Assembly: GCA_002796025.1 (NCBI GenBank)
Contig: PCVQ01000047.1
Location: 1 to 7,591, forward strand
From: Candidatus Peregrinibacteria bacterium CG11_big_fil_rev_8_21_14_0_20_46_8
GTDB lineage: Bacteria; Patescibacteriota; Gracilibacteria; UBA1369; UM-FILTER-53-11
Direction: 5' to 3'
DNA length: 7,591 nt
Every line of letters begins with the position of its first letter. Position 1 is the stretch's first letter. The translations under genes were made by a program, and so were the position numbers. This document shows positions 1-5,476 of the stretch, in pieces. The notes under the pieces are model-generated. The model saw nothing but the letters and a program-made list of their open reading frames with translations. It was not told where the DNA came from and searched no databases.

Positions 1-2
1 AT

Positions 3-53
3 CAAATCGTAATTATTGCGGACAAGCTCGGTAACGTATTGGTAGGAGAGTAA
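3..53 (+). CDS. C-terminal end of an unidentified protein (5' clipped)
   Basis: This reading frame is open from the left window edge and ends with TAA at 51-53. It gives about 16 residues ending IIADKLGNVLVGE. The other two forward frames stop at 10-12 and 32-34. A rho-independent terminator begins 27 bp after the stop, which supports a real gene end here. The visible tail is too short to assign a family. Frame and end are seen in the sequence; the identity is unknown. Confidence 0.5.
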   Translation, partial: QIVIIADKLGNVLVGE

Positions 54-80
54 AAAGTGAAAACAATTCCTGGCCAAACA

Positions 81-121
81 AAAAAGCCGACTCATTCCAC
101 CCCTGGAAGAGCCGGCTTTTT
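81..121 (+). terminator. Rho-independent terminator, possibly bidirectional
   Basis: A long hairpin has an outer arm AAAAAGCCG-A-CTC pairing with GAG-C-CGGCTTTTT (one A/C mismatch). After a one-base bulge, an inner arm TTCCA pairs with TGGAA around a CCCC loop. The 3' arm ends in five T. The mirrored A-tract on the left would act as a T-tract on the other strand. It follows the clipped gene ending at 53 and insulates the phosphoribosyltransferase gene that starts at 157. Confidence 0.88.
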
Positions 122-156
122 GTAATGTTTCAGGATGCATATTGGTCTTTTGTTAT

Positions 157-774
157 ATGAAATACAAAGATCGTGCAGAAGCAGGAGCTCTGCTTGCAGA
201 CCAACTCAAGAAATATCTCCGAATGGAGAATACTATCGTACTTGGACTGCCGCGCGGAGGTGTAATTACTGCATTTGAAGTAGCAAAAAAACTCCAGCTG
301 CCTCTCGATATTACTGTCGTACGAAAAATCGGCGCACGACAAAACCCCGAATTTGCCATCGGTGCTATCGATGAAAATGGCAAAGGTCTCTTCTCAGAAG
401 CTCCACCTCAACATATTGTTGAGGACGAAAAAAAAGAGGCTGCGCGCCGTATCCAAACATACCGCGGCAATCGTCCTCCCATTGACCTTAAAGGCAAAAC
501 GGCAATTCTCGTGGACGACGGAATTGCAACCGGCTTTACTATGCGCGCCGCCATTCGTTCTGCAAAAACAAAAGGTGCAGAAAAAATTGTGGCTGCTACT
601 CCAATCGCATCACCAAGTACAATTGCGGAACTTCGCAAAGAAGCGGATGAAGTTATTGCACTCTCTTCCCCGGCTTCTTTTATAGCAGTAGGACAATTTT
701 ACGAATACTTTCCGCAGACAACGGACGAAGAAGTCATTGATGCACTCTATAAAAAGCCTAATTTGGATAGGTAA
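157..774 (+). CDS. Predicted phosphoribosyltransferase (type I PRTase fold, COG1926-like)
   Basis: The 205-residue protein has the PRTase type I signature. A PRPP-binding loop of the form ILVDDGIATGFT lies at about residues 117-128, preceded by a hydrophobic beta strand. An N-terminal GLPRGGV loop sits at about 30-36, and the VVRKIGARQNPEFAIGA segment at 54-70 is typical of the uncharacterised COG1926 family. Members are presumed to move a ribose-5-phosphate group using PRPP, but the acceptor is not known, and pyrimidine or purine salvage cannot be assigned from sequence. It should be cytosolic, with no signal peptide or membrane segment. The ATG at 157 is preferred over the TTG at 142 because homology begins at MKYKDR; neither has a Shine-Dalgarno sequence. 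The last 17 bp overlap the convergent lipoprotein gene. The upstream terminator suggests it has its own promoter, although no clear -35/-10 pair is visible. Confidence 0.9.
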   Translation: MKYKDRAEAGALLADQLKKYLRMENTIVLGLPRGGVITAFEVAKKLQLPLDITVVRKIGARQNPEFAIGAIDENGKGLFSEAPPQHIVEDEKKEAARRIQTYRGNRPPIDLKGKTAILVDDGIATGFTMRAAIRSAKTKGAEKIVAATPIASPSTIAELRKEADEVIALSSPASFIAVGQFYEYFPQTTDEEVIDALYKKPNLDR

Positions 775-1462
775 AAATTTCCTCCACTTTTATTAATTCG
801 CCCCTGCTATTGAGTGAGCTAACGGTAAAGGTAATCGTGCTATCCTCATCCGCACTGCACGCAATATCGTACTCAAAACTCATGTATTTTTCTATTTCTC
901 CCTCGGGAATTTCAAATACTTTTTCTTGAGATTCAAGATCGATAACTTCGCCGTAATATTCACCGCTAAAAGCGTTCGCGGCGCATGCGTACACGTACCT
1001 ATTATCCGGAGTAAAACCAAAACGATCGGTACCGGAAAACTGTGCAATCTCTTCTTCTTGCTCAATGTCATAGAGCGTTCCAAACACATGTTCATAAGCG
1101 CCTGTGGTAAATAGAAGATACTTCCCGCGCGCATCGAGGCGGAGATTTGAAAAGATCTTTAGATTAGAAAGATTTCCTCCATCTCGCTGTAAGTTACGAT
1201 CGCCGCTATACAGCACGGATTCTTTACCATCTTTAGTAAGAACAACCCGATTTGTCGATGCATCTTTCTCTATAATAATTTTTACATCACCGCGCGAGAT
1301 AGAGACATTAGATGAAATTTTTATATCGACGTCTGACTCATTATTTGACTCATTGGACTGCACCGCAGTTTCATCTGATATTTGCGCAGGCACTACCTGC
1401 TCGCATGCTGCAAGAAAAGCAACTAGAATAAGAAGCGCGCCTATTTGTAGATTTTTTTTCAT
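758..1462 (-). CDS. Putative lipoprotein with propeller-like repeats
   Basis: The 234-residue protein begins with a short positive n-region (MKKN), a hydrophobic stretch at about 7-18, and a lipobox L17-A18-A19-C20, so it should be lipidated at Cys20 and anchored to the outer face of the cytoplasmic membrane. A Ser/Asn/Glu-rich linker occupies about 28-45. The rest is strand-rich, with two similar blocks around 106-140 and 147-185 ('D..GKYLLF...YDIEQE' and 'TPDNRYVYA...VIDLESQE') that resemble beta-propeller blades. Cys160 and Cys202 could form a disulfide. I do not recognise a named family. The start is the ATG at 1462 because it gives a canonical signal peptide; an upstream in-frame start at 1513 would add 17 residues and spoil it. 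No Shine-Dalgarno is visible. The 3' end overlaps the phosphoribosyltransferase gene by 17 bp with no terminator between. Confidence 0.82.
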   Translation of the reverse strand: MKKNLQIGALLILVAFLAACEQVVPAQISDETAVQSNESNNESDVDIKISSNVSISRGDVKIIIEKDASTNRVVLTKDGKESVLYSGDRNLQRDGGNLSNLKIFSNLRLDARGKYLLFTTGAYEHVFGTLYDIEQEEEIAQFSGTDRFGFTPDNRYVYACAANAFSGEYYGEVIDLESQEKVFEIPEGEIEKYMSFEYDIACSADEDSTITFTVSSLNSRGELIKVEEIFTYPN

Positions 1463-1473
1463 AATATTTAGAT

Positions 1474-1701
1474 ATGAGTATAAGAAAACCAGACTACATC
1501 TATGATAAAGCAATAGCGGAAGAAGTTATAGAGAAAGCTACAACTTTAGATTCGGGCAAAACTCTCCATGGGTCACCAGTATTGCGCGCTCCGAATGGGC
1601 TACTTGCCAGTAAAGCCTGGCACTCCTGTTTTACAATAACAATGCCTCGATTTCGTCGACTGCTTCTTCCATTCCAGATCTCACTGCTAATCGCCGGATA
1701 A
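1474..1701 (+). CDS. Doubtful short ORF, possible gene remnant
   Basis: The ORF encodes 75 residues from an ATG at 1474, divergent from the lipoprotein gene by 11 bp. The first 30 or so residues (MSIRKPDYIYDKAIAEEVIE...) look protein-like and helical, with plausible codon use. The last 71 bp lie opposite the 3' end of the kinase-like gene and look like its shadow. There is no Shine-Dalgarno and no recognisable domain. It may be the start of a gene whose 3' part was lost when the present neighbour arrived, or it may be non-coding. It is the only candidate content of the gap at 1463-1630. Confidence 0.25.
   Translation: MSIRKPDYIYDKAIAEEVIEKATTLDSGKTLHGSPVLRAPNGLLASKAWHSCFTITMPRFRRLLLPFQISLLIAG
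1605..1622. repeat. Small hairpin just past the kinase-like gene
   Basis: TGCCAG and CTGGCA form a 6-bp stem around a 6-base loop, 8 bp beyond the stop of the minus-strand kinase-like gene. On the plus strand a TTTT run follows seven bases later; on the minus strand there is no T-tract. It might be a weak terminator, but the case is thin. Confidence 0.3.
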
Positions 1702-2215
1702 TCTGCTCCTCAGTATTATATTCTAGATAAGAAAATAGTGGATTCGCAGCTCTTTCCTCTTTCGAGATAGGATTTTTTTGAGCATTGATATTATCCCATT
1801 TTCTCGGGTCATTGGTTGCGCAATGTAGGCCGTCACCAGATGCTCTTCTTTGTATTCTACATTTAGCTAATTCCTCAGGACATTCGCAAGAAATAATTAC
1901 AGCAGTAAGATCCTGCGCTAACTGAGATGATATATCAGTTATTAATCTATAACTCTGCTCGCGAGATTGTATTCTCACATAGGGAGTGGCTAAAACAACA
2001 ATTTGACCACTATTAAGAGCAGCAATTTTTCGACGAAAAATTTCTCCCATTACCCTCGGAGTATCCTTAGGATCATAGTCCCTCAAACCCAACTCTCTGC
2101 GCATAAGATCGGGATCTAATAGTGAAACATCAAAGCGTTCGGCAAGCTTTCTTGCCGCAGTTGTTTTCCCGGAGCCTGGGTTCCCAATTGTAAGATACAG
2201 ATTAAATCTTTTCAT
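1631..2215 (-). CDS. P-loop kinase-like NTPase (AAA_33 / zeta-toxin-like fold)
   Basis: The 194-residue protein has a clear Walker A motif GNPGSGKTT at residues 11-19 after a hydrophobic strand (LYLTI). A DPDLMRRELG segment at 34-43 occupies the place where small-molecule and polynucleotide kinases of this fold carry the substrate-binding Asp. The ECPEELAKCRIQRR region at about 111-124 fits the Arg-rich lid of these kinases. Such proteins phosphorylate small molecules, nucleotides or RNA ends; the substrate here cannot be assigned. It should be cytosolic. The ATG at 2215 has a modest AAAGG Shine-Dalgarno about eight bases upstream, and a near-consensus promoter lies at 2239-2267. No partner antitoxin is adjacent, so a zeta-toxin role is not supported. 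This stretch looks more AT-rich than the gene at 2411-3880. It is probably monocistronic. Confidence 0.82.
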   Translation of the reverse strand: MKRFNLYLTIGNPGSGKTTAARKLAERFDVSLLDPDLMRRELGLRDYDPKDTPRVMGEIFRRKIAALNSGQIVVLATPYVRIQSREQSYRLITDISSQLAQDLTAVIISCECPEELAKCRIQRRASGDGLHCATNDPRKWDNINAQKNPISKEERAANPLFSYLEYNTEEQIIRRLAVRSGMEEAVDEIEALLL

Positions 2216-2238
2216 TCACAGTACCTTTAAAAGACCTA

Positions 2239-2267
2239 ACTATACAATGGATATCCAATTTTGTCAA
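2239..2267 (-). promoter_or_regulatory. Sigma70-type promoter of the kinase-like gene
   Basis: On the minus strand, TTGACA (2262-2267, perfect consensus) is followed by a 17-base spacer and TATAGT (2239-2244). The expected transcription start near 2232 gives a leader of about 17 nt that contains the AAAGG ribosome-binding site. The spacer contains a perfect 10-bp palindrome TGGATATCCA (2248-2257), a possible operator. The -35 box begins at the base next to the CCA end of the tRNA-Gly gene. Confidence 0.75.
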
Positions 2268-2343
2268 TGGAGCGGGTAACGGGAATCGAACCCGTCTCTT
2301 CAGCTTGGAAGGCTGACATAATGAGCCACTATACGATACCCGC
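2268..2343 (-). tRNA. tRNA-Gly (anticodon UCC), CCA encoded
   Basis: The minus strand folds as a complete tRNA. A 7-bp acceptor stem is formed by GCGGGTA and TACCCGC. The anticodon stem TCAGC/GCTGA encloses the loop CTTCCAA, placing anticodon TCC at positions 34-36. The T arm is ACGGG-TTCGATT-CCCGT with the canonical TTCGA. Discriminator base U73 is the usual identity element of bacterial tRNA-Gly, and CCA is encoded at 2270-2268. It reads GGA, and GGG by wobble. No intron is present. It lies between the unknown 489-residue gene and the kinase-like gene on the same strand and has its own promoter at 2362-2390. Confidence 0.97.
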
Positions 2344-2361
2344 GTGGCAAAACACTGCCTG

Positions 2362-2390
2362 ATTGTACTGATTTGAGGTGCGATCTGCAA
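2362..2390 (-). promoter_or_regulatory. Probable promoter of tRNA-Gly
   Basis: On the minus strand a TACAAT -10 box (2362-2367) lies 17 bases from a weak -35 TTGCAG (2385-2390). The predicted start near 2355 gives a 5' leader of about 12 nt before the mature tRNA end, a normal RNase P substrate. The promoter sits within 25 bp of the stop of the upstream gene at 2411, with no terminator between, so read-through from the upstream operon could also contribute. Confidence 0.55.
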
Positions 2391-2410
2391 GAGAGACGCG
2401 CCCGCTGCCA

Positions 2411-3880
2411 CTACCTCCCCTCTAAATGACGCACAAAATCCGCCCACGTTGCATCGTCGCGAAAATTGCGGAGAGCTTCGCGAATCCGGTGCTTATCGAT
2501 ATCCGGCCGCTGCACCAAACGCCGCAAAGCGCCCACGCGCTCCTTAAATCCGGCAACGCCGGGACCGCCGCCAACCACACTCGAATCGCCGGCCGGCGCG
2601 GTAAGCACAAAAACCAAATTGGTGATTAACTTGTTCTGCTTCGATGAAAGTTCGAGACGCTGATCTTCCTCGGTTTCAAAAAGTCCATCGGCAATAATAA
2701 AAAGTGAGTCATCCTTAACATGAGATGTAAGCACTGCACTCTCTTGCGGCTTATATTTCCGGAACATCTTTGTAAAGCGGTCATCCACAACAATGTTGTG
2801 GAGGGTATGGGAGAGCTGATTGGGAGCGACGCTGCGCTCGCCGCCATCTTCTGCATTCGGATCGCGAATAACAACAATATTTTCTTTTGGAAGATAGTTC
2901 AGCTCGCGTGCAATGCCGCCAAAGCGCACGGTCGAACCGCGAAATTCCGCACCAGCTGCACGTGCCTCTTCTTGCAATTCCGGCGGCAGGGGTTGCGGTG
3001 CAAGTGCAGAAGTATTGCGCGACTCGGCTGCAAAGCGGCCCAGCTCTGCGGTTGACGCTGTACCTTGTGACGACTGCGGCGGATACACGCGCTCGTAGCG
3101 GCGCCACATACGAACCAATTCGGGATCACCACTCTCCACAATCGACTCACTTACCATTTTCGACATCACAGCATCGCTCATACTGCCTTCATGCGCCGCG
3201 GATTTCTCTTTAATTTTTGCCAGCACAGCATCGCTCTTAATTACTTTATGTGCAATCGACTCTTGGTAGGCAACCTTTGTATATGCCTGATCGACGCGCG
3301 CAAAGCGCTTAATAAGCTGGTCATTTACGGCCGCCTCAGAAACATCCACTTCTGCAATCTTACGCACCTCAAGAATAAAGGCACGTCTCACCTCTGCCCG
3401 CTTTGCTTCTTTTTGAATTGGGCTTTTTATTCTTGCTGCCTCGTGCATGCCGCGCAAACGCTTCTGAAATGCGGGTGCAAATTTGGGTAACTCTGCACGT
3501 GTTGCCGGACGTCCAAGTGCGTATCCCAAGGTGCGAATTTGGAAATTCTCCGTATGAGCCTCTGCCATATCGTGCGCAAATTCACGATCTTCTCTCTTTT
3601 TTACATGCGCAGCTGCATGAATAACACGCGCAACATCAGAGGAAAACCCGGGCTCATGTAAAACCTTTTCCGCTTCAAGAAAAGAAGACTCAAGTGTAAC
3701 ATTCCCCTGCTCAACAGCCTCAAATCGTTTTTTCATCAACATCATATCGGCATGATGAACTTCCGCTTTGCCAAGCTCGTCAAACATTGCATCGGCAGCT
3801 TCAATAGTAGCCGGGCTTTCGAGCATGCCAGCTGCGGGTAAAATTTCCGGCGCAGATGAAGGACTCTTTTCTGGACTCAT
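2411..3880 (-). CDS. Conserved-looking hypothetical protein, cysteine-free, in operon with beta-CASP nuclease
   Basis: I do not recognise this 489-residue protein. It has no signal peptide, no membrane segment and no cysteine, so it is probably cytosolic. Residues about 25-265 are almost all charged helix (rich in Ala, Glu, Lys, Arg). A Ser/Pro/Gln-rich linker at about 267-302 (containing ALAPQPLPPE) separates this from a strand-rich domain at about 310-430 (FRGSTVRFGG, NIVVIRD, SLFIIADGLF, NLVFVLTAPA). A glycine-rich loop VVGGGPGVAGF follows at 435-445, and the protein ends in basic helices (445-489). The glycine loop lacks the Lys-Ser/Thr of a Walker A motif. The ATG at 3880 lies 9 bp after the stop of the beta-CASP gene, so the two are almost certainly co-transcribed. 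There is no Shine-Dalgarno (TTTTGCCCT precedes ATG), consistent with translational coupling. A function tied to RNA processing is inference from position only. Confidence 0.85.
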   Translation of the reverse strand: MSPEKSPSSAPEILPAAGMLESPATIEAADAMFDELGKAEVHHADMMLMKKRFEAVEQGNVTLESSFLEAEKVLHEPGFSSDVARVIHAAAHVKKREDREFAHDMAEAHTENFQIRTLGYALGRPATRAELPKFAPAFQKRLRGMHEAARIKSPIQKEAKRAEVRRAFILEVRKIAEVDVSEAAVNDQLIKRFARVDQAYTKVAYQESIAHKVIKSDAVLAKIKEKSAAHEGSMSDAVMSKMVSESIVESGDPELVRMWRRYERVYPPQSSQGTASTAELGRFAAESRNTSALAPQPLPPELQEEARAAGAEFRGSTVRFGGIARELNYLPKENIVVIRDPNAEDGGERSVAPNQLSHTLHNIVVDDRFTKMFRKYKPQESAVLTSHVKDDSLFIIADGLFETEEDQRLELSSKQNKLITNLVFVLTAPAGDSSVVGGGPGVAGFKERVGALRRLVQRPDIDKHRIREALRNFRDDATWADFVRHLEGR

Positions 3881-3889
3881 AGGGCAAAA

Positions 3890-5293
3890 TTATATTTCAA
3901 ATGTTTGCCCGCGATGTGGAACATTCACATTCTTATATCCCTCCTCCCGCAAAATATCTTGAAACATTAAGCCTTGCGACTCCTCGCCATGCACAAGAAA
4001 AATATCTTTCAATCCATCGATATGCGCAAGATAGTCGAGCAGATCGCTGCGGTCGGAATGGGCCGAAAAGGCATCCATTACCACAACCTTTGCATTTAGT
4101 TTATACGGCTCGCCAAAGATTTTTACAATCTTCTGCTTCTCTAAAATTTTACGACCCAAAGTATGCTCGGCCATATAGCCGACAATTAAAACAGTTGTCG
4201 AAGGATCTTCTATATTATTTTTAAGGTGATGAAGAATACGGCCGAACTCACACATTCCGGCTGCAGAAATGATCATCGCCGGTCCGCGCTTCTCGCTGAG
4301 CGCCTTTGAATCTTCAACCGAAGTAATGTACTCGATATTTCCAAAACCAAATGGGTTTTTCTGATCATTCAAAAATGTCTCCCATGTTTCACGATCCATA
4401 CATTCCGGATGTGAAGTAAAAATCTGCGTGAGATTTACTGCCAGGGGACTGTCCACGTAAATTGGAATTTTTGGAATCTTGCCGGATTGGAAAAGCGCAT
4501 TCATATGATAGACAATCTCCTGTGTTCGCTCCATTGCAAAGGCCGGTACAATAATCTTGCCTCCCTTTTTACATGCCTCAATCACAACTTCCGCAAGCTG
4601 ATCGCCAACATCTAAAATATCGCGGTGAAAACGGTTACCATATGTAGATTCTGTAATAACAATATCAGCGCGCTCAATTTGTACTGGATCGCGAAGAATT
4701 GGAAGATTTTTGCGGCCAAGATCACCGGTATACAGAAGGATCTTTTGTTTGTTGTTGTCCTCGTGGTCTTCAATAATAAGAACAGCTTGCGCTGATCCGA
4801 GAATATGACCGGCATCGCGCAAAGAAAGTGTAACTCCCGGCGCAATTTCGCACGGATGATCGTAGCTCATGCCCTGAAAAAGCTTCATGGTTTCGGTCGC
4901 ATCTTCGACATTGTAAACCGGCTCGACCGGCTCGACGCCATGCTTATTTTTTCTCTTATTAATATACTCGGCCTCACGCTCTTGAATATAGGCGCTGTCC
5001 ATAAGCATGTGTGCGCAGACATCACGCGTTGCATGGGTAGAGTAAATTGTTCCTTTAAAGCCGTTTTTTACGAGAAACGGCAAGTTGCCGCTGTGATCGA
5101 TGTGCGCATGCGAAAGAATGACGGCATCGATCTCTTTTGGATTAAAGCCGGTAAGATCGGCATTTTTTTCTGCAGATTCACTGCGCCGACCTTGGAACAT
5201 ACCAAAGTCGAGAAAGATCTTTTTACCGTTTACTTCTAAGAGATGTTTGCTGCCGGTTACTTCGCGCGCTGCGCCGTGAAAGGTAATTTTCAT
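3890..5293 (-). CDS. Metallo-beta-lactamase-fold beta-CASP RNase/hydrolase (YSH1/CPSF73-like, COG1236)
   Basis: The 467-residue protein, a normal length for the family, carries the full set of catalytic motifs. These are SHAHIDH at 61-67 (HxHxDH zinc motif), AGHILGSA with His163, TGDLG with Asp191, and ESTYGN at about 215-220 (beta-CASP motif A). FSAHSD with His412 (motif B) and LVHGE with His435 (motif C) complete the set. The beta-CASP insertion runs from about 215 to 400. Members are zinc-dependent endo- or 5' exoribonucleases acting in RNA maturation and decay; the RNA target here is unknown. It lacks the long C-terminal domain of RNase J, so it resembles the short YSH1-type group. The ATG at 5293 fits the family N-terminus (MKITFHGAAREVTGS). 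It has no Shine-Dalgarno and lies 8 bp from a -10 box, implying a near-leaderless mRNA. It is the first gene of an operon with the hypothetical gene at 2411-3880. Confidence 0.95.
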   Translation of the reverse strand: MKITFHGAAREVTGSKHLLEVNGKKIFLDFGMFQGRRSESAEKNADLTGFNPKEIDAVILSHAHIDHSGNLPFLVKNGFKGTIYSTHATRDVCAHMLMDSAYIQEREAEYINKRKNKHGVEPVEPVYNVEDATETMKLFQGMSYDHPCEIAPGVTLSLRDAGHILGSAQAVLIIEDHEDNNKQKILLYTGDLGRKNLPILRDPVQIERADIVITESTYGNRFHRDILDVGDQLAEVVIEACKKGGKIIVPAFAMERTQEIVYHMNALFQSGKIPKIPIYVDSPLAVNLTQIFTSHPECMDRETWETFLNDQKNPFGFGNIEYITSVEDSKALSEKRGPAMIISAAGMCEFGRILHHLKNNIEDPSTTVLIVGYMAEHTLGRKILEKQKIVKIFGEPYKLNAKVVVMDAFSAHSDRSDLLDYLAHIDGLKDIFLVHGEESQGLMFQDILREEGYKNVNVPHRGQTFEI

Positions 5294-5301
5294 ATCACAA
5301 T

Positions 5302-5330
5302 ATGATACCTTAAAATGCGACTTTTGACAA
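5302..5330 (-). promoter_or_regulatory. Promoter of the beta-CASP operon, probably leaderless
   Basis: On the minus strand TTGTCA (5325-5330) is separated by 17 bases from TATCAT (5302-5307), each one mismatch from sigma70 consensus. The start codon follows only 8 bases after the -10 box, so initiation at the usual distance (about 5295) would leave 0-3 untranslated bases. No Shine-Dalgarno could fit. The boxes are seen in the sequence; leaderless transcription is inferred. Confidence 0.65.
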
Positions 5331-5367
5331 TGGCGGACTGAAAATTACATTTACATACAAATTCTGT

Positions 5368-5398
5368 GCACTCGAAGTGCTGTAGACACTCATAGACA
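5368..5398. repeat. Inverted and direct repeats in divergent intergenic region
   Basis: A 13-bp inverted repeat GCACT-CGA-AGTGC (5368-5380) is followed by two copies of TAGACA (5383-5388 and 5393-5398) spaced 10 bp start to start, one helical turn. They lie between the divergent beta-CASP and HNH genes and could be a regulator site. The rest of the 5331-5470 gap shows only AT-rich sequence, including two TATATACT copies (5443-5450, 5453-5460). Confidence 0.35.
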
Positions 5399-5454
5399 AC
5401 AACAAGTGCTTTATTAAAAAGCAGCATTCGCTATCATGTGCGTATATACTTATA

Positions 5455-5460
5455 TATACT
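5455..5460 (+). promoter_or_regulatory. Possible -10 element of the HNH gene
   Basis: TATACT ends 16 bp before the ATG at 5477. An identical hexamer occurs 10 bp upstream. No convincing -35 box is found 16-18 bases upstream of either and neither has an extended TG, so this is a weak call. Initiation about 7 bases downstream would give a leader of only about 10 nt. Confidence 0.3.
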
Positions 5461-5476
5461 CTACTGAAGACTCGTG

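Noticed and set aside
57..125. 22-codon ORF from GTG at 57 with GGAGAG upstream
   Set aside because: It lies across the terminator hairpin, and its sequence is explained by the stem-loop; there is no sign of a conserved peptide.
1104..1505. 133-residue plus-strand ORF opposite the lipoprotein gene
   Set aside because: The opposite strand has a signal peptide, lipobox and propeller-like repeats; this frame is Arg/Ser-rich shadow sequence.
1631..2215. Zeta toxin of a toxin-antitoxin system
   Set aside because: The Walker A fold fits, but no small antitoxin gene is adjacent or overlapping, and the general kinase-like family fits equally well.
2202..2447. 81-residue minus-strand ORF spanning the tRNA region
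   Set aside because: It reads straight through the tRNA-Gly gene and two promoters; tRNA translations commonly give such ORFs.
4805..5239. 144-residue plus-strand ORF opposite the beta-CASP gene
   Set aside because: It is a shadow of a gene with all its catalytic motifs, and its translation has no recognisable domain.
5443..5460. TATATACT tandem copies as a CRISPR or iteron array
   Set aside because: Only two short AT-rich copies are present, with no spacers or larger repeat; they fit promoter-type sequence better.
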